Shown here: piece by piece, positions 34,038 to 42,946 of the stretch
Position numbering within the stretch: position 1 is the first letter of the stretch
How the letters are laid out: the number at the start of each line of letters is the position of its first letter
DNA from: Liopterus haemorrhoidalis
Taxonomy: Eukaryota > Arthropoda > Insecta > Coleoptera > Dytiscidae
DNA length: 64,000 nucleotides
Reading direction: 5' to 3'
NCBI GenBank assembly: GCA_963971575.1
Contig: OZ020623.1
Span: 17,796,980-17,860,979, forward strand
Program-made: the position numbers and the translations under genes
Notes under the pieces: generated by a model
The model's database searches: none
What the model was told of the DNA's origin: nothing
Seen by the model: the letters and a program-made list of their open reading frames with translations, nothing else

Positions 34038-34509
34038 GGCCGCGGTCTGACTGATCGAGTGCTGTCGATCGTTTGCTGTCGAGCAAATTTCAAACACACG
34101 TTAACTAAGGGCATGAGTCGCACTGAACCATCGTTTACCGTCAAGTAGCATCAAGTTGTTTGTATTTCAAACCGGTTTGAATTTCACTCGACGCTCGACG
34201 CATAGCACATGCGATTTAAGCATATTAGTTCATAACCATATATTATTTGACAGTTGGAACGTCAAAAAAAAAAACAAAATTACAATATAGAGTAAGATGG
34301 ACTCGCTAATTAGTATTAACTGTTTGATAGTATTATTTTAGGTTGGAATATGCACTATTTGACAAGTGAGAAACAAATTTACTTGACACTGAATGATCGA
34401 TAATACTCGACAGTACTTGATCAGTCAGACCAGCTTTTAAATTTTTAAATGACGCTACACGACTCGACGCTACGTTACACGACGGCGCTTGATCAGTCAG
34501 ACTGCTGCC
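34038..34509. mobile_element. PIF/Harbinger-like MITE
   Basis: GGCCGCGGTCTGACTGATCG at the left and the inverse of CTTGATCAGTCAGACTGCTG..CC at the right are flanked by TTA on both sides (34035-34037 and 34510-34512). The TTA duplication fits PIF/Harbinger. A second internal copy of the end (TTGATCAGTCAGACC) lies at about 34420. It is 472 bp with no coding region. Confidence 0.75.
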
Positions 34510-34582
34510 TTACGTGTGGTTCAAAGTACACACTTCCTTTTTTTTTTTTAATTTATGAAAATATTTAGATAACATAAATTGA

Positions 34583-34869
34583 GAAAAATGGAAGATCCTA
34601 TAGCGAAAAAAAGGCGAAAAAAGGAGAGGCAACAGATATGGAGAAATTGCCAGAAGAAAGAAAATTCTGATATGGTACGACAGAAAATAAGGAGAGATAT
34701 GTACGTCACAAGATTTATTTGACTCCTGAAGAGACGGAAGCGCGTCGTGCTTCTGATGCGCTTTCGCATGCACGCAGGCGAGAGCTTGAAATGCCTGAAG
34801 AGACAGCAGCACACCGTGCTGCTGATACGCTTTCGTATGCACGTAGGCGAGCGCTTGAAACAAATTAGT
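34583..34869 (+). pseudogene. Helitron-like N-terminal fragment with 23-residue repeats
   Basis: One frame reads PEETEARRASDALSHARRRE then PEETAAHRAADTLSYARRRA, two tandem 23-residue arginine-rich repeats. Such repeats occur near the N-terminus of Helitron replicases and related insect elements. An upstream basic stretch starts MEDPIAKKRRKKERQQIW in another frame. No replicase or helicase motif follows, so it is a fragment and the assignment is tentative. Confidence 0.4.
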
Positions 34870-35051
34870 ATCCGGTCCGATACTAATTTTTAAACGACAC
34901 GCATTGAGCGGTTTTTTAGGATTTCCTAGGTATAATCAGAAACAGCTATACCATTGATGTCAAGCATATGGCCCGCGGGCCGTATCCGGTCCGATACTAA
35001 TATTTAAACGACACGCATTAAGCAGCTTTTTAGGATTTTCTAGGTATAATC
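34867..35051. repeat. Direct duplication, 114 bp period
   Basis: TATCCGGTCCGATACTAAT then TTAAACGACACGCATT and TTTTTAGGATTT(C/T)CTAGGTATAATCA occur at 34870-34938 and 34982-35051. The end resembles the start of an R1 copy. CCCGCGGGCCG between them looks like a hAT-end remnant. Confidence 0.75.
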
Positions 35052-36100
35052 AAGAAACGTTTTTGTTTTGTTAATATACGCAGAATCATGCAAATTTTAA
35101 TAATTGATTCCTGCTTATATTGATATCAGTTTGCCAACGTTGTTGACAAGGGGTCTGCTAGTATTATCATAGTATTGGTTCACACGGATACGACAAAGTC
35201 TGTTTACACCACAACAGTCACCAAAGTAACCACATCTAGTTTCGTATTACAAATTGAGACGGATTATATTTGTTATAAACTCGACATATTCACTTGACTG
35301 TCAATTTAACCAAAAATAAAAACATGATTTTTGGGGATGAATATTCCATTATTGGGAAGTGATATTACTGGGGCGGTGCTGTGATCGAAGAATATTATTG
35401 ACAACAGTAGTACTTAACCGTTAATTTGCACTAGTGAAATGTTAATTTAAGCACAATACGTTTTTATTTTATTAAAATGGGAGTAAATATTTACCGTGGA
35501 GTAAATATTTACCGTAATATGTATCGAGGTGTATAACAGAATCATCTCTCGAAAATTTGGACTTAATGTTAATTTTCCCTAAATTTTTCTTTGGAAAAGT
35601 AAAAAAATTAAAACACTTCTGTCGATATTGTAACAAAAATCAACACTAAAATATACAAAATAAGTTCAAACTGTACTGCAGTATTTAGTACAATAATTTG
35701 GTCACCAGTTAGCGTATTCGAGAATGTCACTTCTCAATAGGCCAGGAAGCTTCGATTAGTTTACCAGGCTTCCAAAAGATGGCAAGAACTACCGAAAGTA
35801 CATGAAAATGTGGCGTCATTTTAGTTGACATCTATGCCCGATCTCTGATATTGTTTTTTTATTCTCGTTATTTATAAGTCTGAGTAAAACTTACTATGGC
35901 TGGAAATAGGAATATATTTATATTTATGTAATGAATATTTTAATATATACATTTTTTGTGGTAAAGTTTTGTTTTTTATTTTATTCTGTTTTATATGATT
36001 TTATTTCCTAATTTATCAATATTGTAATTAAAAAAAGTATGTTGACCAAAAATGCAAAAAGAAAATTAAAATAACACTTTAAAGTTTTTTGTTCAAGACC
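35052..36100. other. Intergenic: no feature seen
   Basis: AT-rich, no coding similarity. There is a local duplication of GGAGTAAATATTTACCGT at about 35480-35515. Confidence 0.4.
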
Positions 36101-36430
36101 TGAAATACATTTAATTTTTAAAATTAACTTTTAATTCTATTAACAAGATGCGAAAACAAAAATGTTTATTGTAATTTTAAGTTTCCCAATAATATTATTT
36201 CATTTAAAATTCTCGCGATTTCTTCAAATGATAGTTCGCCAGGCAGTCACTGCGTTTCTTTTTATATAAAAAAATATATTTTTAATACTAGTATATAAAA
36301 AAAAATCGCTATCGAATGGATATAAAAAATAAGTGTAATCTAATTAAAAATATATATAACTTTGAGATCTAACTTGAGAACCACTGGTTAAAACAAAACC
36401 TACTACAGTGAGATGATTAATTCCTGAGCG
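36100..36430. repeat. Half copy of the 16349-18522 inverted-repeat element
   Basis: ACTTGAGAACCACTGGTTAA with TCGCTATCGAATGGATATAA upstream and AATTCCTGAGCGTTATATAA downstream follows the right-arm order of the intronic element. No matching left arm was found nearby. Confidence 0.45.
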
Positions 36431-36815
36431 TTATATAACAGTAAATAATGAGTGTAAAAATATCCAAACTGTATTCCAATTCACATCTGAAAGTCGCAAC
36501 TTTACAGAGATCCAATCAGATTACTTCGTTGACCCGAACTCACCCGAGGAACAACGATAATCCGTTGCGAACTTAATATTGTGTTTCATATTGTTATTCA
36601 TAGTGTTCATTTAATAACTAATTGATATAAGGTAATAAAAATCGAATCTACGCCTATGTGTACATGTCCTTGGAAATAAGTTTGATAACCAAATGTTTCT
36701 GTTACGTATCACATAACGATCAGGAATTAATGATCACACTGTATAAGCAGATGTCCCCCCCCCCTAGTCGCCTACAACTTTGTTATTTAGTATTTATTTG
36801 TATCTCTGTATTTGC

Positions 36816-37006
36816 AATCGTATTCCAAACGATTAGGCGAAACTATATTTTCAAATCTAGGAATTTTTACAGAAGCTTTAAATTGGATTGAAGCTTTTGA
36901 TCATTTTGTTCAGGAAAAGCCAACTTAAATATATAAAAAAATAGCTAATGACAACTTGCAAAAATGAAAATTCCAGATAGTTCCGCTTAATCGTTTGGAA
37001 TAGCCA
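36816..37006. mobile_element. MITE-A copy 6
   Basis: CGTATTCCAAACGATTAGGC at the left and CGCTTAATCGTTTGGAATAG at the right bound an otherwise typical short-form copy of about 190 bp. Confidence 0.8.
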
Positions 37007-37136
37007 GATTTTTCTTTTCCTTTAATTATAAATATCAGTTAAGTAAGTATCTATATACATATATAATAAAAAAAAAAACTGTTCTATCATAGGTGTTAGG
37101 GTTAAAAAATGAAATAATTAAAGGAAGTTAAATATA

Positions 37137-37281
37137 CAGGCTATTCCAAATGATTAGGCGGAACTAATTGAAATTTTCATTTTTATAAGTTGTCATTAAC
37201 TATTTTTTTATATATTGAATCAATCTGTAAAAATTACTAGATTTGAAAATCTACTTTCGCCTAATCGTTTGGAATAGACTT
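37137..37281. mobile_element. MITE-A copy 7, internally deleted (145 bp)
   Basis: It begins CAGGCTATTCCAAATGATTA after TA (37135-37136) and ends TCGTTTGGAATAGACTT before TA (37282-37283). A central segment is missing, bringing GAATCAATCTGTAAAAATTA next to the left half. Confidence 0.83.
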
Positions 37282-38364
37282 TACATTCCTTTAATTATTT
37301 TTTTATAAATTTGGCAATATAATTTATTATTATTATTTTATTTGTCTGAGCTAAAAAGTTTATATTCGCTCCTTTTAAAGAGTAAAACATTTTTAATCTC
37401 AAATACCACAAATATTTCTTTTGCTGTCAGCTGACGCTCATAGATAAAATAATTTGGCTGCCGCTTTTATCAAGATTTGAAATTTACTGTTTCGTCCTGA
37501 CTCGTATAGCTTCGGAAAAGTTCGCATACTGAACCAGCTCACGCATGCGCATGTAAATTCTGGTACGAAAAAAATACGGGAGTGAAACTACTGTATATAC
37601 TGCGGCCAAATGCCGCAGGAGTTGATAAATGATTGCACACCTTTCTTGATTTCATTGAACATCCTTGGACAATTTTGATGGGTTTATATTTTGTTGAGGG
37701 CTTTTTGCAGAACTCGTAGCAATGTTTTCTTTTTTTTTTGTCCGGAGCTAGATCGAAACCGGAGCACAGGTAATTTTGACTGTTTCACTGCCCATTTTTT
37801 TTTTTTTTTTGTTGCTTATAAATTCAATTTTTTGAAATTATTTTATTTGTATTTAAATAAGCAGATAAGGCCTCCTATTTCCAGGTTTCATGACCATGTT
37901 TTTAATCTATGTACATTCAGGAGTCATATGGTCGGTAATACGTAAATTTTTTAGCGTAGACAGAAAGGAACTTACAGTTTATAGTTAGTTGCTAACGGCT
38001 AAGCAGAACCTGTAATTTGAATAAATAGTTTAACACAAATTATTTGACATAAACAGGAGTTGAACTCACGTGCCCATTTTTATTACAATAATAATTACTA
38101 CGATCTCGATGGCTAGATAGGCGTATGAGGATAAAGAAGGTAAGTTGTTCGTTTCTAGACCTACGGCCATATACAGGTCAATACAGTGCATTTTGTATTT
38201 CTCAAATACACAAATGTAACGAAGAAGGCTGACTGACATTTTCGTTAATATTGCGATACTCTGCAGGAAATGGTAGTCTTAAAGTAAAATCGACATTCTA
38301 GGCTATGGAGTTATAGATTGTACCAAAATTTAGTAAATTTCACCCTTACAGCAGGGTTACGTTA
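37282..38364. other. Intergenic: no gene; two repeat motifs
   Basis: The segment CTATTTCCAGGTTTCATGAC..ATGTTTTTAATCTATGTACA at about 37873-37925 also occurs at about 60589-60645 and, reversed, at 52280-52340. A reversed R2 motif lies at about 38118-38170. No coding similarity is seen. Confidence 0.45.
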
Positions 38365-38473
38365 ATACCATTTTCTCACTAGATGTTAAACTCAAGGTGT
38401 CTTACAGTGCTAGTGTGAAAGCGTGTGACCTCGTCTAAACTCAAGCTAACTTTAATACCGACATCTGCGTCTA

Positions 38474-38653
38474 CTATTCCAAACGATTAGGCGGATCTAA
38501 CCGGAATTTTCATTTTTGTAAGTTGTCATTAGCTATTTTTTTATATATTGAAGTTGGCTTTTCCTGAACAAAATGATCGAAAGCTTCAATCAATCGGTAA
38601 AAGTAACTAGAATTGAAAATCTAGTTTCGCCTAAACCAAAAAGGAACAGACTT
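38474..38653. mobile_element. MITE-A copy 8
   Basis: CTATTCCAAACGATTAGGCG at the left and AACCAAAAAGGAACAGACTT at the right. It shares the TA at 38654-38655 with copy 9, so the two sit exactly end to end. Confidence 0.85.
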
Positions 38654-38655
38654 TA

Positions 38656-38919
38656 CAGTCTATTCCAAACGATTAGGCGGAACTAACTGGTATTGTCATT
38701 TTTGTAAGTTGCCATTAACTATGTTTTTATATATTGAAGTGGCGTTTCCTGAACAAATTTATAATAGATTTTCAAATCTAGTAATTTTTACAGATTGATT
38801 GAAGCTTTTGATAATTTTGTTCAGGAAAAACCAACTTCAATATATAAAAAAATAGCTTAATGACAACTTACAAAAATGAAAATTACAGTTAGTTCCGCCT
38901 AATCGTTTGGAATAGCCTG
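38656..38919. mobile_element. MITE-A copy 9, fold-back derivative (264 bp)
   Basis: Unlike other copies, both halves are the same arm in opposite orientation. AGGCGGAACTAACTG at the left through CCTGAACAAATT is inverted from TTTTGTTCAGGAA through CAGTTAGTTCCGCCT at the right, giving arms of about 100 bp. TA flanks both ends (38654-38655 and 38920-38921). Confidence 0.88.
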
Positions 38920-39144
38920 TATATTCTTTATTGTAGAACGATATAAAAAATCTATGTGTTTAATAATAATTTAAAATGTGCGTCTGCGCAGAGAGAACAA
39001 AACTAGTAACTTTCTGACGCTAACTTAAGAACAAAATTACCATAGCAGATGGCAGCACCGAAGATTTAAACATCTAGTGTGAAAGCAAACTGATGTTAAA
39101 CATCGGTGGACTTCACTCATCTTAAAGTTCTAGTGTGAAAAGTA

Positions 39145-39725
39145 TTAAAAGAAATTTATGGTTACAGAAATGTCAGCATTTTCAGGTCCAGATAGATATG
39201 TTTAAATATTTTATTTAAAATTTGCTAGGCATAAATTCTCTTATAATCCAACCATTTTCTGTCGACTCGAAGATGGCATATTGTGATGGGTTTTAATTTG
39301 TCATTAGAAAGTCAAGTTGGTTTTCTTGTATTTTAGTACAAGCTATACTCAGAACGGATTCAAGCGAGTATCAAACGCCTTTTCAGCTTTAAAATTAATA
39401 CTAAATGAAGCAAGGACAAGCAATGAAAGATGACTTGCTTTCCGAAATGGTTTATGCTTGATATTATACAACTATGAAACAATATTTAAAATATAAAAAG
39501 CTTTTTTTCCCTTGGAGGATAACGCAGAGCTGGAACAGGTATTTTGATGTCGGAGTGGAGCAATAAAAAATTGGATTGCTCCAAATGCCTGGTTCTGATT
39601 AAAATTTTGTTTGTATTACAATTTTTTACAAATGTGGTAACTATTTTGGGTCAGGTACTGTACAAAAGTAACTATATAAGAAATATATATTTCATAAAAT
39701 AAACAATCTATACAACAGATACAAA
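39145..39725. other. Intergenic, downstream of SDHAF4: no feature seen
   Basis: This AT-rich stretch contains the SDHAF4 3' UTR next to 39726. No clear AATAAA is seen on the minus strand close to the stop. Confidence 0.4.
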
Positions 39726-42601
39726 TTAAAAGTCGGTACATCTTCCTTTTCGTTCCCAGTCTCCATATCTAGTAGGTTCTGGTCCTCTTGGCCCTCCAAT
39801 CTCACCTGTAACTGGATTGGTGTTATCAGGGAACGGTTCATACTCAAAACTCTTTGGTTGAGTCAATGTTTTTTGATCTAAGCTCCTTATAGGTGTCACT
39901 TCTCTACCTAACGGTTTGTCAACTGGCATTTCTTCTTCAAGTTTCTTTTTAAATTCCATCATTCGAGGTGTTAGCTTAGGTCTGGATTCATTGGAAGATG
40001 ATGACCTTTGAATTAGCTCTAAAATATTAACAAATCGTTAAGGGGACTGAAGAAAAGCGTTTTACGCACGTAAGAACTAACACAATGTTCCATTACTCGA
40101 CAAAAGTAACCGCGGTTGAAGTTGCCCGTTCCGAAAGTGTACGACATTAACCTTTTCAGGAAAATTGTTAGGTTTCGGAACGCGGTTACTGAAAATTTTG
40201 GTTACATTTTTGGTAACCAAACTAACGGTGGAAGTATCGCGGTTAGTGTGGTTATTTCCTCCCACTTCAAACCTAATGTAAACTACAAAAGGCGGGAATT
40301 TCAGAACAATTACTATAAGGCGAGACTTAAGTGGAGGGAATGAATCGTTTCTTTGTAGTGCAAGTAGTAAATTATAATAATATTTTACTATAGTCTATAA
40401 TTAAAAAAGTAAGAACGAGTGTAAGTACAGTCTGTTTCAAACGCTTAGGCGGAACTAAATGGGAATTTCGTTCTTTTAGGTTGTCACGACAAGGGACCTT
40501 GCTTGGGTTATTTCATTTTTCATGTTGGACTGTCAAAATTTGAAATTACAACAATGAAACCATGGAAACGAATGACCTATGTCAAAATTAAATTATTTTT
40601 TTATATATTTTAATGACAAAAAAATTAATAAATGGGAAATTTGTATTAAGAATGACACAAAAAACCAAAATATAAAGAAAATGACAATTTAAAATGATAT
40701 TAACCTTAACCAAAACATGTGTATTGTAAGTATGATTTACAAAGCTTAAACAAAACGCTCGAAAAGCACGATTTAAACGATGAAAGTAACTAGATTGCAA
40801 AATTTAGTTCCGCTTAACCGTTTGGAACAGACTGTAACTGATTTTTAGTAATATTGATCGTTGTCGTAAAAAATAATATCGGGAAAAATCATATATATTC
40901 TTATATAATGTGCCATTGTAAACAAGTACTAATAAAACAAATATTTTTATTAATAAGTTTGTAAGAAAATATCTAAAACCTATAACGTCCATTAAATGAC
41001 AGTTCAGTTGTCTGTTTTATCAACTGTGAGGTATGACCAGGGCCGGCGCTAGGATTTGCGAGGCCATGAGCGAGAAGAGCCGCGGGGCCTGCTGTTCAGA
41101 TCCAAGTGAGGAGCAAAAAAAAAAAAAGGTCCTCATCTCTATGCGCGGGCTTGTTGTTGAACCGCGGGGCCTGCTGTTGACCGCGGGGCCATGTGCGGCC
41201 GCACATGCTGCACATGCCTCGCGCCGGCCCTGGGTGTGACTACCGTTCTATAACAAAAACGCGTTTTCAGGTAACAACAACTTACTACGACTTTACCGTA
41301 ACCGCGACCGCGGTAGTTGTATTAGTGTTCATTTACGAGAAAAAATGTCAAGAGTAACTCTTGAGAATAAAATTCTTAGTGGACAAGATCGTGAGAACGC
41401 TCTCGTGAGATCGTGAGTCGCTAGCAACTCACGAAAGCAGCTTACTCGCGGGGGATGGTCCGCGCAAACTTCTTTTATTTAAGGTTTTGACAATTTATAT
41501 TTATTGAAAAATGGCCTATTGAGATTTGCTTTGAAAAGAGAATTAAAGCTATTTTGCGAAATTTTGGAACACAGAGGTCCTAACTCTGTGTTCCAAAATT
41601 TCGAACCGAAGTTCTTTACCTCTTTTAGTTTTAGAAAAAAGAAATTTTTGACAATTTTAGCAAATTTCAAAATGGTTTCAATCGAGACTATACGAGGTAT
41701 GAGGATTTCAAAAATTTTAAATTCAGGTCCCCATAGTTTTAAAGATTAGAAATTATTGAATTTTGAAAATTCCAATTTTTTTTTTTTATCAAAATGTGAC
41801 TTACAGTGTTGGGATTATGTAGATAAAATTATCCAAAAAAATAATCTGCTTGCTACTGTTATAGCAATATTAAATTACAGGCTATTTCAAACGTTTAGAC
41901 GGAACTAGATTTTCAATTTCAGTAACATTTACTGATTAACTGAGGCTTTTGATAATTTTGTTCAGCAAAATCCTACTTCAACCATAAAAGAAGAGCATGA
42001 CAACTTACAAAAATTAAAATTCCAGTTAATTCCGCCTAAACGTTTGAAATAGCCTATATCTATTGTGTTTGTATCTTAAATGAAAGATAATTTTTTTCTA
42101 TTTGGTTTTTACTTTGATCCGTTTTCCACAATTTTGAGACATATTCAGAGTTCATTCTCAACAAAACTATCAATAGCAAAAATAAACTCTCAGATGGAGT
42201 ACCGTCCTGAGAGTGCTTTGCGATAGAAATATTGTCCAGATGGATGCGCAGCTTAAGACCAATTCACTGTCTCTTCCCAATGTAGAATCTAGTATTATGC
42301 ACAAAGATTTGTTTACAACTAGCAATAATCTGTCAATTTCTTTAATATGATTTCTGACATTGAAATGAATATTGGTTTGGGACCCACATATAATTAAGAT
42401 AGAAATTTTGAATACTTATAATTTTAAGTTTTATATTGAAATTCTGCATCTACCTGCAGACTGTTTAGATTCTTGGAACCAGTCATAACGAAACACTAAA
42501 TTAAGGCATTATTTCAAGGTCTTACCTCGTAGCTGAGTAGGTTTCGGAATACAAATTGTAGATCTTGTCAAATGTCGAAGAGTGTACATCATTATAGACA
42601 T
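39726..42601 (-). CDS. SDHAF4: Succinate dehydrogenase assembly factor 4, mitochondrial; 2 exons
   Basis: Exon 1 is 42526-42601 and exon 2 is 39726-40018, both on the minus strand, joined GT-AG in phase into 122 codons plus stop. The first ~35 residues ([20 protein letters not shown] onward) are rich in Arg, Ser and Thr and nearly free of acids, as expected of a mitochondrial presequence. The last ~35 residues hold the family signature [20 protein letters not shown] then [10 protein letters not shown] at the very end. SDHAF4 family proteins bind flavinylated SdhA in the matrix and aid its assembly with SdhB into complex II. The start is the first ATG after an in-frame TGA; an ATG-ATG pair three codons later is an alternative. 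The 2.5 kb intron holds a TIR-B element split by a MITE and a hAT element, and another MITE-A. The gene is divergent from lgd. Confidence 0.94.
40428..40834. mobile_element. MITE-A long form, copy 10 (407 bp)
   Basis: Ends CAGTCTGTTTCAAACG / CGTTTGGAACAGACTG are perfect apart from one G/C-level change and are flanked by TA (40426-40427 and 40835-40836). It is a near twin of copy 5. The interior has no recognisable coding sequence. Confidence 0.93.
41038..41232. mobile_element. Small hAT MITE with one minisatellite unit
   Basis: Ends CAGGGCCGGCGCTAGG / CGCGCCGGCCCTG are flanked by GGTATGAC and GGTGTGAC (41030-41037, 41233-41240), an 8 bp duplication with one change. It is 195 bp. It contains GATCCAAGTGAGGAGC, an A-run and GGTCCTCATCTC, one copy of the minisatellite unit of 11763-12045. 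Confidence 0.9.
41557..41603. repeat. Perfect 20 bp hairpin with 7-base loop
   Basis: CGAAATTTTGGAACACAGAG (41557-41576) and its exact complement (41584-41603) are separated by GTCCTAA. The stem is too short for a usual microRNA precursor. It lies in the SDHAF4 intron. Confidence 0.9.
41878..42056. mobile_element. MITE-A copy 11 (179 bp)
   Basis: CAGGCTATTTCAAACGTTTA at the left after TA and CGCCTAAACGTTTGAAATAG at the right. The termini are near-perfect inverted repeats. Confidence 0.87.
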
Positions 42602-42946
42602 TCTTGTAATGATTTGACCAAAGGTTCAGTATTTATTTCAGTATACTTATTAATTTGTGATACTTATCTCTTGTAAATATTTAAGATGAATGTTTTGTTT
42701 ACTACTTCCTTATCAAATAATTTTTAAACAATTGGTATAAGATAAAAAAAAAAAATGTTTTGACTTCAAAAGAAAAAAATTACAAAATAATTACGTCTGT
42801 TTGTATTTATGTTTAATGTTATTGTTAACATTATTAATTTATTTTATATTTATAATATAACTAATTATATAGTTTAATTACTTTAGGTTGGTATTAAATG
42901 TCAAAATTGACAGTTGAATATTTCACAAATCACACAAAAATCAGAA
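42602..42946. promoter_or_regulatory. Probable bidirectional promoter of SDHAF4 and lgd
   Basis: Only 345 bp separate the SDHAF4 start (minus strand, 42601) and the lgd start (plus strand, 42947). The interval has no repeat or open frame and must contain both 5' UTRs and the core promoters. It is AT-rich. TATATAACTAATTATATAG at about 42853-42871 is a possible but weak TATA-like element. Confidence 0.7.

Larger units (their letters stand above)
38365..39144. mobile_element. Inverted-repeat element hosting two MITE-A copies
   Basis: ATACCATTTTCTCACTAGA at the left is inverted as TCTAGTGTGAAAAGTAT at the right, with TTA on both sides, compatible with PIF/Harbinger. CTAGTGTGAAAGC repeats occur near both ends. 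Without its two MITE-A insertions it would be about 330 bp. Confidence 0.6.
40082..41318. mobile_element. TIR-B element copy II, reverse orientation, interrupted twice
   Basis: This is the inverse of copy I at 15016-15635. Without the 407 bp MITE (40428-40834) and the hAT element (41038-41232) it is about the same length. The right end has lost the terminal ACAATGTTC. Copy I shows the unfilled hAT target (GTGAGGTGTGACTACCG in the matching orientation). Confidence 0.8.
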
